Shown piece by piece: positions 1 through 6,465 of a stretch of 6,549 nucleotides of DNA. The first letter of the stretch is position 1. The number at the start of each line of letters is the position of its first letter. The DNA is taken from assembly GCF_002737765.1 (NCBI RefSeq), contig NZ_PEGG01000177.1, positions 1-6,549 on the forward strand, written 5' to 3'. Below the pieces are notes generated by a model, which was not told the origin of the DNA, searched no databases, and saw nothing but the letters and a program-made list of their open reading frames with translations. The stretch is from Caulobacter sp. B11. GTDB lineage: Bacteria; Pseudomonadota; Alphaproteobacteria; Caulobacterales; Caulobacteraceae. The position numbers were made by a program, and so were the translations under genes.

Positions 1-2
1 TC

Positions 3-555
3 ATCGACACCCCGCCGATGGGCTCGATCCTGTCGGCGCGGCAATTGCCGCCGGTGGGCGGCGACACGATGTGGTCGTCGATGACCGCGGCCTATCGGGC
101 CCTGTCGCCGCCGATGCAGCGGTTTCTGGAGGGGCTTGAAGCCGTCCACAGCTTCGCCCACGCCTTCACCGCCACCGGACTGGCCGGCAGCCAGGCGGGC
201 CGCGAGCGCTATGAAAAGGCCCGTCGCCGCTAATCCGCCGGTGGTCCACCCGGTGATCCGCACCCACCCGGAAACCGGCGAGCCCTGCCTGTTCGTCAAT
301 TCGGTTTTCACCCAGAGGATCAAGGGCCTGCGGGGCGAGGAGAGCCGGGCGCTGATGGCCTTCCTCAACGCCCACGTCCAGAAGCCGGAGTTCGTGGTGC
401 GCTGGCGCTGGACGCCGGGGGCCGTGGCCTTTTGGGACAATCGCTGCACCCAGCACCGGGCGGTCGACGACTTCCTGCCGCACCGGCGGATCATGCACCG
501 CGCGACGGTGCTGGGCGACCGTCCGATGTTTCGCGCCGCGCCGGCCGTCGGTTGA
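3..555 (+). pseudogene. TauD/TfdA-family Fe(II)/2-oxoglutarate dioxygenase, 5'-partial and frameshifted
   Basis: This family uses Fe(II), O2 and 2-oxoglutarate to hydroxylate small substrates such as taurine, alkylsulfonates or aryloxyalkanoates in the cytoplasm. The gene enters from the left edge, just after where the family's HxD iron-binding motif would lie (the window opens at I-D-T-P-P-M-G-S). The first frame runs to a TAA at 231-233. The homologous protein then continues one frame over through [32 protein letters not shown] and a TGA at 553-555. The distal iron His is at 454-456 (WDNRCTQHR). Eleven and fifteen codons later are Arg codons at 487 and 499 (RRIMHR), which match the spacing I recall for the 2-oxoglutarate- and sulfonate-contacting arginines of TauD. 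Omitting T231 restores an uninterrupted [11 protein letters not shown]. The family assignment is firm. The substrate is not known, and whether the break is real cannot be told from the sequence. Confidence 0.85.
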
Positions 556-654
556 TCCCGGTCCGCCATCAAATCACCCACGTCGCCGGTCAACTGAACC
601 GTCACGGCGGCCAGCCGTTCTGAATCGGCCCAGGGCCACGGAGACGGAACCAGG

Positions 655-2556
655 ATGATCGATGGCGAGGCGGTGCTGTCGGGGGTGGTCGCCGACGCGA
701 CGACGATCGGACGACGGATCGCCTCCGGTCTGGCCGCGCGGCCCTGGCTGATCGCCGTCATGGCCGGCCTGGGCCTGGTCCTGGCGGCGGCGGTCATCTG
801 GCTGGGACACAGCCTGCCGATTTCCCGGTCGCTCGAGCCTCTGCCCAGCCCCGCCCTGATCCTGCTCGACGCCCAGGGCAAGCCCTATGCCCGGCGCGGC
901 GGCTACAAGGAGGCGCCGGTGAGCATCGACGCCCTGCCGCCGCATGTCGTCCAGGCCTTCCTGGCCATCGAGGATCGTCGCTTCTATCGCCACTGGGGCG
1001 TCGATCTGACCGGCCTGGGCCGGGCCGCCCTGGCCAACGCCCGCGCCGGCCACACGGTGCAGGGCGGCAGCACCATCACCCAGCAGCTGGCCAAGACCTC
1101 GTTCCTGACCGCCGAGCGAAGCCTGCGCCGCAAGGGCCAGGAAGCCATGATCGCCCTGTGGCTGGAGCTGCGGCTGTCCAAGGACGAGATCCTGTCGCGC
1201 TACCTGTCCAGCATCTATTTCGGCGACGGGGTCTATGGCCTGGGCGCGGCGTCGCGACACTATTTCGGCAAGCCGCCGGAGCGGCTGACGGTCGGCGAGG
1301 CCGCCCTGCTGGCCGGAATCGTCAAGGCCCCGGTCAAGCTGGACCCGGTCGATCATCCCCAGGCCGCGCGGGCCCGGGCCGATCTCGTCCTGGCGGCCAT
1401 GGTCGAGACCGGCGCGATCACCGCCCAGCAGGCCGCCGCCGGCCATGACGCCAGGGCCCGCAACGCCCGCGCCGACCTGTCGGTGGGCGGCTATTTCGCC
1501 GACTGGCTGTCGCCGCAGCTGGCCGACGCCTTCGACACCGCCCGCTATGGCGAGGTGCGCGTCGCCACCACCCTGGATCGACGCCTGCAGCGACGGGCCG
1601 AGGCCGCCGTGGCGCGCGGCCTGGCGGCGGCCGGCAAGCGCAAGGTCGGGCAGGCGGCCCTCGTCGCGATGCGTCCCGACGGCCGCGTGGTCGCCATGGT
1701 CGGCGGGCGACGCTATGCCGACAGCCAGTTCAATCGCGCCGCCCAGGCCCGCCGCCAGCCCGGTTCGGCCTTCAAGCTGTTCGTCTATCTGGCGGCCCTG
1801 CGCGACGGGGCGCGACCGGACATGATGGTCGTGGGCGACCCGGTGACCATCGGCGGCTGGACGCCTAGCAACCATGAGGGCGGCTCGGGTCGCGACCTGA
1901 CCCTGCGCGAGGCCTTCGCCAGTTCGAACAACATTGTCGCCGCCCGCATCTTCCAGACGGCCGGAGGGCCCGCCGTGGTCCAGGCCGCGCGCGATCTGGG
2001 CGTCACCGCGCCGCTGAAGGCCGACGACGCCACCCTGGCCCTGGGCACGGCCGAGACGACCCTTCTGGAGCTGACGGCGGCCTATGCCGGGGTCGCGTCG
2101 GGCCGGTACCCTGTGGTGGCCAAGGGACGTCCCGGGCCCGCGCCGACCCAGCAGACCCTCGATCCGGTCCAGCGCGCGGCGCTGCTCGAGATGCTGGGCG
2201 CGGCGGTCGAGGAGGGCACCGGCCGGGCCGCGCGGACGGGCCAGTTGACCTATGGCAAGACCGGCACCACCCAGGACTATCGCGACGCCCTGTTCATCGG
2301 CTTCACCGGCGATCTGGTCGTCGGCGTCTGGGTCGGCAATGACGACCAATCGCCGATGAGGGGCGTCACCGGCGGCGGCGTTCCGGCCCAGATCTGGCGC
2401 GACTTCGTGGGCGGGGGCCTCAAGGTCGGCCTGATCGCCCGCGACCGGGCTCCGACCCCGCGGTTTGATCCTCGCACCCGCGACGACGAGGAAGCGCCCG
2501 GGCCCCGGGGGGCGTCCGACATTCCCGGCTGGCTGCGCCGCATCCTGGGACTTTAG
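655..2556 (+). CDS. Class A penicillin-binding protein (PBP1A-type bifunctional transglycosylase/transpeptidase)
   Basis: This 633-residue inner-membrane enzyme polymerises lipid II into glycan strands and cross-links the peptides in the periplasm. After a short cytoplasmic tail there is one membrane anchor at about residues 30-51. The GT51 domain (about 80-255) has motif 1 AIEDRRFYRHWG with catalytic Glu106, the QGGSTITQQLAK motif (136-147), RRKGQEAMIALWLE with the second Glu163, and a YLSSIYFGDGVYGLGAAS block (183-200). The transpeptidase domain (about 335-585) has the acylation motif S371-A-F-K374, S424-N-N426 as the SxN motif, and K535-T-G537. All catalytic motifs are intact. It ends shortly after the transpeptidase domain, without the C-terminal domain of PBP1C or a long PBP1A tail, so it is a short member of the class. 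The ATG at 655 follows GGAG at 640-643 and precedes the membrane segment. Caulobacterales usually carry several class A PBPs, and I cannot say which paralogue this is. Confidence 0.95.
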   Translation: MIDGEAVLSGVVADATTIGRRIASGLAARPWLIAVMAGLGLVLAAAVIWLGHSLPISRSLEPLPSPALILLDAQGKPYARRGGYKEAPVSIDALPPHVVQAFLAIEDRRFYRHWGVDLTGLGRAALANARAGHTVQGGSTITQQLAKTSFLTAERSLRRKGQEAMIALWLELRLSKDEILSRYLSSIYFGDGVYGLGAASRHYFGKPPERLTVGEAALLAGIVKAPVKLDPVDHPQAARARADLVLAAMVETGAITAQQAAAGHDARARNARADLSVGGYFADWLSPQLADAFDTARYGEVRVATTLDRRLQRRAEAAVARGLAAAGKRKVGQAALVAMRPDGRVVAMVGGRRYADSQFNRAAQARRQPGSAFKLFVYLAALRDGARPDMMVVGDPVTIGGWTPSNHEGGSGRDLTLREAFASSNNIVAARIFQTAGGPAVVQAARDLGVTAPLKADDATLALGTAETTLLELTAAYAGVASGRYPVVAKGRPGPAPTQQTLDPVQRAALLEMLGAAVEEGTGRAARTGQLTYGKTGTTQDYRDALFIGFTGDLVVGVWVGNDDQSPMRGVTGGGVPAQIWRDFVGGGLKVGLIARDRAPTPRFDPRTRDDEEAPGPRGASDIPGWLRRILGL

Positions 2557-2638
2557 GCGGCTCCGCCACATGGCGCGAAGGTTGCTGCGTCCTCCTCCGG
2601 CTGTCCCACAAAGGCATGCTTGAGCTTGGAGTGAAGCG

Positions 2639-3574
2639 ATGACGACGCGTTCGACCTGGATCCTGCTGACGGCCATGACGGTCGGCGGCCTGCTGGCCGC
2701 GAGCGCGCCGGCCCTGGCCGACGGCTATCCGGCGGCCAGCCATCCCATCGCCGCCGCCCAGCCCAAGCCTCGGCCCAAGGCACGGACGCCCGTCCGGACC
2801 CGGGTGGTCATACGCACCGTGGATCGCCCGGTGATCGTCGAGAAGATCGTGCGCCAGCCGGTCTATGTCGAGCGTCGGGTCGAGGTCCCGGTCGAGCGGA
2901 TCGTGGAAAAGACCGTCTATGTCGATCGCGTCGTCGAAAAGCGCGTCGAGGTTCCGGTCGAACGGATCGTTGAACGCCGCGTGGAGGTCCCGGTCGATCG
3001 CGTGGTCGAGAGGCGGGTCGTGGTGGAAAAGCGCGTCGAGGTTCTCGTCGATCGGCCGGTCTATGTGGATCGGGTGATCGAAAAGCCGGTCTATGTCGAC
3101 CGGATCATCGAAAAGCGGGTCGAGGTTCCGGTCGCGCGCGGCTGCTGCGCGCCGCGCCCCTGCTGTGAGCGACGTGAGGTTTATGAGGGGCGGGAAGGCC
3201 GCGTCCGCGATGTCGAGATCCACGAGGACTCCTATTCCAGCACGACGGAGTCGTCGGCCTCGGAAAGCTACGTGTCGGAAGGCCAGGCCGGCTGGAGCTA
3301 TTGGGGCAGCGCCCTGGCCGGCGACGGCTATGCCCAGTCGCGCGAGGGCGTGGCGACCGGCTATCAGGGCGGCCAGACCCGGCGCTACGGCCCGGGCGGC
3401 GGCTGGCGTCCGGCCTTGATCGGCGCGGGGGCGGCCTCGGCTTCGGCGGGAGCCCGGGCCGGCGCCACGGCGTCAGCGACGGCGAGCGCCCGCTCCAGCG
3501 TCAGCGTTCAGGCGCGCGGCGGCGGCAAGCGCGGCGGGACATCGTCGCACGGCGGCGGCTGCTGCCGACGCTAG
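2639..3574 (+). CDS. Exported VPV-type charged-repeat protein with Cys-Cys pairs, function unknown
   Basis: I do not recognise a named family for this 311-residue protein. It begins with a clear Sec signal peptide (MTTRSTWILLTAMTVGGLLA, cleavage likely after A-L-A27). A Pro/Lys/Arg linker (about 41-53) follows. Residues 55-165 are a degenerate repeat of 10-12 residues built from VEVPVERIVEK, PVYVDRVIEK and similar units, alternating Val with charged residues. A cysteine cluster GCCAPRPCC (C169, C170, C175, C176) ends the repeat. The acidic, Ser-rich segment (191-215) is followed by a Gly/Tyr/Trp-rich part (216-256), an Ala/Ser/Thr low-complexity stretch (263-291) and a GGGCCRR terminus (C308, C309). 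The ATG follows GGAG at 2628-2631, with 7 bases between. It starts 82 bases after the PBP stop, so it may share its transcript. The repeat resembles the valine/charged 'VPV' repeats of eukaryotic articulins and alveolins, which are structural proteins, but this is probably convergent. A structural envelope role is inference only. Confidence 0.85.
   Translation: MTTRSTWILLTAMTVGGLLAASAPALADGYPAASHPIAAAQPKPRPKARTPVRTRVVIRTVDRPVIVEKIVRQPVYVERRVEVPVERIVEKTVYVDRVVEKRVEVPVERIVERRVEVPVDRVVERRVVVEKRVEVLVDRPVYVDRVIEKPVYVDRIIEKRVEVPVARGCCAPRPCCERREVYEGREGRVRDVEIHEDSYSSTTESSASESYVSEGQAGWSYWGSALAGDGYAQSREGVATGYQGGQTRRYGPGGGWRPALIGAGAASASAGARAGATASATASARSSVSVQARGGGKRGGTSSHGGGCCRR
2801..3133 (+). repeat. 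Degenerate in-frame repeat encoding 10-12-residue V/R/E units
   Basis: About ten units of 30-36 bases lie head to tail within the exported repeat protein. Near-identical 18-base words (GAAAAGCGCGTCGAGGTT) occur at 2936-2953 and 3026-3043, and with one mismatch at 3110-3127, spaced by 90 and 84 bases. The word GCCGGTCTATGT occurs at 2857, 3055 and 3085, the last two exactly 30 bases apart. All spacings are multiples of three, so copy number can change without breaking the frame. Codon variation between units shows that the array is old rather than freshly expanded. Confidence 0.85.
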
Positions 3575-3581
3575 TCCGGAG

Positions 3582-4249
3582 TCAGGGCTCCAGGCACACC
3601 GCCACGCAGCGGCTGGCCAGGGCCTCGGTGGCGTCGATGAACGGCACGCCGAGATCGTCCTGGTTCAGGACCAGCGGAACCTCGGTGCAGCCGGCGATCA
3701 CCGCCTCGGCTCCCAGGGCGACAAGGCGGTGCGCCAGGCCCGCCATGGTCTCGCGTGACGCCGATCCCAGGTCGCCGGACTTGATGCGGTAGAGCAGGGC
3801 CATGAACTCGATCTGTTCGTGATCGCCCAGGCTGACCATCTCCAGACCCAGGTGCGAGAGCCGCTGGCGGTAGAGTCCCAGGGCTCCGGCGGCGCCCAGA
3901 ACCCCGACTCGCGTGACGCCGGCCGTTCGGGCGGCCAGGCCGGCGGCGTGCGGCATGTCGACCAGCGGCAGGCCGCTGGCCCGAACCTCATCGGCGTAGG
4001 CATGGGCGGTGTTGCAGGCGATGGCCAGGACCTGGGCCCCGCCTCGCGCAGGCCCGCCGCCATGGCCGCCAGGACCGGACCGGCGGCGCCCGGGTCCAGA
4101 CCGTGGTCCGGAACCCTGGGATTGATATCGACCAGAACCCTCAGATGGTCCTGTTCGTGGCGGACGGGCGTGGCGGCCTGCAGCTTGGCCAGGAAGTCCA
4201 GGGTGGCGGTTGGGCCCATGCCGCCGAGCACGCCGAGGATCTTGCTCAT
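3582..4249 (-). pseudogene. Aspartate/glutamate racemase family protein, frameshifted as written
   Basis: This is a PLP-independent two-cysteine amino-acid racemase of the Asp/Glu/hydantoin racemase superfamily. It interconverts L- and D-amino acids in the cytoplasm, with one Cys acting as base on each face. The N-terminal part reads MSKILGVLGGMGPTATLDFL, the typical start, and runs to GLREAG. A -1 shift at the run of four C at 4037-4040 (+ strand) then moves the homologous sequence to another frame, AQVLAIACNTAHAYADE through AGCTEVPL to VCLEP-stop. Restoring one G in that run gives ...LREAGAQVLAIACNTAH and a 222-residue protein, close to the usual 230. Both catalytic cysteines are then present, C79 (ACNTAH) and C188 (GCTEVPL). 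The start at 4249 is supported by the N-terminal motif and an AAGGA ribosome site. An in-frame ATG at 4265 for the second frame gives only nonsense sequence. The gene converges on the repeat protein with 7 bases between stops. Substrate is not determined. Confidence 0.85.
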
Positions 4250-4256
4250 CTGGGGT

Positions 4257-4261
4257 TCCTT
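4257..4261 (-). promoter_or_regulatory. Ribosome binding site of the racemase gene
   Basis: On the minus strand AAGGA lies 7 bases before the ATG at 4249-4247. This spacing favours the start that gives MSKILGVLGGMG over the ATG at 4265 in the other frame. Confidence 0.6.
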
Positions 4262-4451
4262 GCAAACCTTGCGAGCGCCTAGCCTAGCCCAGGCCGCATC
4301 GAGCCGGCCATGCGTCAGATCAAGCGGCGCTGGCCATGAGGGCGAGCAAATCGGCCACAGGGCGTGACATTCTGGGCGCGTGGAGACCGAACCTCCGACA
4401 TGGTAGGATGATCAGCGCGGCGTAGGGTGCTCCCGAACTCCTCCAGCTGGT

Positions 4452-4464
4452 CGACGTCACGTCG
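4452..4464. repeat. Short inverted repeat CGACG-TCA-CGTCG
   Basis: Perfect 5-base arms with a 3-base centre lie 41 bases before the TPR gene start. The position and symmetry would suit a dimeric regulator's operator, but short GC-rich palindromes are common in such DNA, so no binding protein can be named. Confidence 0.35.
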
Positions 4465-4482
4465 CTCCGGCGCTAGGGAGGC

Positions 4483-4497
4483 CCCGTCCGCGACGGG
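4483..4497 (+). promoter_or_regulatory. Hairpin overlapping the TPR gene ribosome binding site
   Basis: CCCGTC (4483-4488) and GACGGG (4492-4497) are perfect complements around a 3-base loop CGC. The right arm takes in the first three G of the strong Shine-Dalgarno run GGGAGG (4495-4500), which lies 5 bases before the ATG at 4506. In RNA, this hairpin would partly hide the ribosome site. Whether it regulates anything is inference. Confidence 0.4.
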
Positions 4498-4505
4498 AGG
4501 TAGAC

Positions 4506-5072
4506 ATGCTTCACAGACACTTTCTTGCGTCCGCCGTTCTGGCTGCGGCGCTGAGCGCCGCCGGCGGCGGCGCGGCCTGCGCCTCGACCCTGGTGATCGG
4601 CGGCGGCGCGGCCAAGGACTGCTCGGTCGCGGCCCTGGGCGGGCGATCCGACCCCGGCGCCATGGTCACCTGCAGCCAGGCCCTGGAGACCGAAAGCCTC
4701 AATTTCCGCGACCGGGCCAGGACCCACGTCAATCGCGGGGTCATGCAGCTGCGGCGCCGCGCCTGGAGCCTGGCGCGGGAAGATTTCGACGCCGCCTCCA
4801 AGATCGATCCGCAACTGGGCGAGGCCTATGTCAATCGCGGCGCGGCCTATGTCGGCGAGCGGCGCTACCAGGAGGGGTTGAAGGCGATCGACCGGGGGCT
4901 GGAGCTCGGGGTCAAGGACCCGGAAAAGGCCCTCTTCAACCGCGCCCTGGCCAATGAAGGCCTGGGCGACGTGACGGCGGCCTACAAGGACTACAGCCGG
5001 GCCGCCGAACTTGATCCCGATTGGGCGGCGCCGAAGACCGAACTGGCGCGTTTCTCCGTCAGACGGCCCTGA
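4506..5072 (+). CDS. Exported tetratricopeptide repeat (TPR) protein
   Basis: This 188-residue protein is predicted to act in the periplasm as a protein-interaction scaffold, since TPR helices usually bind partner peptides. It has a Sec signal peptide (about 1-26, cleavage after A-C-A26). A short segment follows with two cysteines (C39 and C56) that could pair. Three TPR units of about 34 residues follow, at about 70-103 (THVNRGVMQLRRRAWSLARE), 104-137 (EAYVNRGAAYVGERRYQEGL) and 138-173 (ALFNRALANEGLGDVTAAYK), two of them ending in the typical (I/L)DP turn. The ATG has an excellent GGGAGG site 5 bases upstream. It is the first gene of a same-strand run, 27 bases before the next start, so it is likely to lead an operon. 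The specific partner is unknown. Confidence 0.85.
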   Translation: MLHRHFLASAVLAAALSAAGGGAACASTLVIGGGAAKDCSVAALGGRSDPGAMVTCSQALETESLNFRDRARTHVNRGVMQLRRRAWSLAREDFDAASKIDPQLGEAYVNRGAAYVGERRYQEGLKAIDRGLELGVKDPEKALFNRALANEGLGDVTAAYKDYSRAAELDPDWAAPKTELARFSVRRP

Positions 5073-5099
5073 CGCCCGGGGCGACGCGGAGACACTGGG

Positions 5100-5483
5100 A
5101 TGAGCCTGCGGAGAGGAACGGTCGCGGCGCTGGCGGCCTTGGCGACCTGCGCCGGAGCCGGCCCGTCGTTCGCCCAGGTCGATCTGCGGGACCTGCGTCA
5201 GCGCGACGAGATCCTGCAGCGCCAGGATATCGACCGTCTGACCGCGCTCCATGCCCGCCTCGAGGCCCAGGCGGCCCGCGCCCGCCTCGACACCGACCTG
5301 ACCCTGAGAGACCTGCGGACAGCTGTTCCGGCGGCCGGCGACGGCCTGGCCCTACGCCCATCCTTGCCCTTGCCCGAGGCGCCCCTGTCGTCCGAATACG
5401 ACCGGATCAGCGCGGCGTCCGAGGCCCGGCTGGCCGCCAGCAATCTTCGGCTCAAGGCCATGCCACTTGCCGGTCGGCCCTGA
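5100..5483 (+). CDS. Small exported helical protein, function unknown
   Basis: I do not recognise this 127-residue protein. A Sec signal peptide (about 1-25, cleavage after S-F-A25) leads into a highly charged segment (27-74) rich in Arg, Asp, Glu, Gln and Leu (DLRDLRQRDEILQRQDIDRL). That segment should form a long amphipathic helix or coiled coil. A Pro-rich linker (77-96) and a second short helix (about 98-120) follow. There are no cysteines after the signal peptide and no catalytic motif. GGAGA at 5088-5092 lies 7 bases before the ATG. The gene follows the TPR gene by 27 bases and precedes the metallopeptidase by 41, so co-expression is likely. A role as periplasmic partner or adaptor for its neighbours is a guess from context. 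Confidence 0.75.
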   Translation: MSLRRGTVAALAALATCAGAGPSFAQVDLRDLRQRDEILQRQDIDRLTALHARLEAQAARARLDTDLTLRDLRTAVPAAGDGLALRPSLPLPEAPLSSEYDRISAASEARLAASNLRLKAMPLAGRP

Positions 5484-5491
5484 GACCGGCA
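5468..5491 (+). terminator. Hairpin spanning the stop codon of the small exported gene (possible weak terminator)
   Basis: TGCCGGTC (5468-5475) and GACCGGCA (5484-5491) form a perfect 8-base stem around an 8-base loop that ends in the TGA stop. The sequence after it, TGAGTTTGAC, has only three consecutive T, so it is at best a weak intrinsic terminator. It could equally be a processing or RNA-stability element between genes of one transcript. Confidence 0.35.
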
Positions 5492-5512
5492 TGAGTTTGA
5501 CGCAGTAGTCGC

Positions 5513-5517
5513 GGGAG
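5513..5517 (+). promoter_or_regulatory. Ribosome binding site of the zinc metallopeptidase gene
   Basis: GGGAG lies 7 bases before the ATG at 5525. This supports the start giving MEWRGGRRSGNIEDRRG over the ATG at 5530 in the other frame, whose first fifty or so residues are not family-like. Confidence 0.6.
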
Positions 5518-5524
5518 ACAGCGG

Positions 5525-6375
5525 ATGGAATGGCGTGGCGGACGGCGTTCGGGAAATATCGAGGACCGGCGCGGTCTGAGCGGCGTCGGCGTGGCCGGCG
5601 GCGGCATCGGCGCGGTGGTGCTGGCGGCCATCGGCTATTTCGTGTTCGGCATCGATCCCCAGACCACCTTGCAGGCCACCCAGCAGATCCAGGCCCAGAG
5701 CCAGGCCGAGGAGGGGCGCGGGGCCAGGTGGCCGATGAGGCCGGCCAGTTCGTCGACACCATCGAGACCTCCAACGCCGACGTCTGGGGCCCGATCTTCC
5801 AGGCCCAGGGCCAGCGCTATACGCCGCCCCAGGCGATCGTCATCTATGATCGCGCCACCGGAACGGGGTGCGGCACGGGCCAGGCGGCCATGGGGCCGTT
5901 CTATTGCCCCGCCGACCGCAAGGTTTATCTGGACCTGACCTTCTGGAACGAGCTGGAAAGCCGCTTCGGGGCCAAGGGCGAGTTCGCCCGGGCCTATGTG
6001 ATCAGCCATGAGATCGGCCACCATATCCAGACCCTGACTGGCGCGTCGGATCAGGCCCGCCGCCAGGGCGCGCGCGGGGCGGAAAGCGGCTCGGTGCGGC
6101 TGGAACTGCAGGCCGACTGCTATGCCGGGGTCTGGGCGCGCCTCGCCCCTCAAGCGTCGAAGGGCGGCATCGCCATCAACCGCGCCGACATCGAGGACGG
6201 CCTGGGCGCCGCCGCGGCGGTCGGCGACGACGCCATCCAGCAAAAGACCCAGGGTCAGGTCATGCCCGACAGCTTCACCCACGGCACCAGCGCCCAGCGC
6301 ATGCGCTGGTTCGGCAAGGGCTACGACGCCGGTGATCCCGGCGCCTGCGACACCTTCGGGGCCCGGAGCCTCTAG
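5525..6375 (+). pseudogene. YpfJ-type neutral zinc metallopeptidase, membrane-anchored, frameshifted as written
   Basis: This belongs to the putative neutral zinc metallopeptidase family (YpfJ-like, Pfam Zn_peptidase), zincin-type proteases whose substrates are largely unknown. The N-terminus MEWRGGRRSGNIEDRRG matches the family's usual opening, followed by one membrane segment (about 21-43). Near 5711-5725 the homologous reading moves by -1. Adding one G or C there joins QAEEGRGA to QVADEAGQFVDT, giving a 283-residue protein, close to the YpfJ length. In the repaired numbering the zinc site is H162-E-I-G-H166 with a further His167, and the probable third ligand is E194 in ELQADCYAGVWA. The family's T-G-C116-G and GPFYC128P blocks are present, as is the DIEDGLGAAAAVGDDAIQ segment. 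The catalytic domain should face the periplasm. It lies in the exported-protein run, 41 bases after its neighbour. The TAG stop is at 6373-6375. The assignment is firm. The frameshift is probably a sequence error. Confidence 0.88.
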
Positions 6376-6465
6376 GCCCATCGGTCGATCCGCGTTCGGT
6401 CAGGGCTTGGCGCCGGGCGTGGTTCGGTGTCCCCTCACGGTGACGTTTGCCGGGGGATCCACACC

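Larger units (their letters stand above)
4250..4505. other. Divergent intergenic region
   Basis: These 256 bases separate the leftward racemase from the rightward TPR gene and should hold promoters for both. I find no convincing coding sequence. On the minus strand the repeated GCTAGGCTAGGC at about 4275-4290 loosely resembles the GCTA-type -10 element reported for the Caulobacter housekeeping sigma factor, but no -35 element sits at the right distance. On the plus strand TAGGAT at about 4403 is a weak -10 candidate. The clearest structures are the two inverted repeats close to the TPR start, listed separately. Confidence 0.5.

Noticed and set aside
2556..2567. GGCGG-CT-CCGCC palindrome right after the PBP stop as a terminator
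   Set aside because: The loop is too tight for the full stem and no T run follows.
574..2676. 700-codon open frame on the minus strand
   Set aside because: It is antisense to the PBP gene, which has every catalytic motif. Long antisense frames are expected opposite GC-rich genes, and its translation is low-complexity Gly/Arg/Asp/Gln with no recognisable domain.
2801..3133. CRISPR-like or noncoding tandem repeat
   Set aside because: Units vary in length by whole codons, there are no unique spacers, and the reading frame is kept throughout.
2420..3223. 267-codon minus-strand frame with a DRDLDALFDD-type repeat
   Set aside because: The apparent Asp/Leu repeat is the reverse complement of the V/R/E repeat array, and it has no signal of its own. 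The plus frame has a ribosome site and a signal peptide.
3551..3568. GC-rich hairpin near the 3' end of the repeat protein gene
   Set aside because: It lies within Gly/Cys codons, contains a G-T pair and has no following T run, so composition explains it.
5496..5501. TTGACG as a -35 element for the metallopeptidase gene
   Set aside because: No acceptable -10 sequence lies at a suitable distance before the ribosome site.
5635..6381. 248-codon minus-strand open frame
   Set aside because: It is opposite the zinc metallopeptidase catalytic domain, whose HEIGHH and ELQADC motifs fix the true strand.
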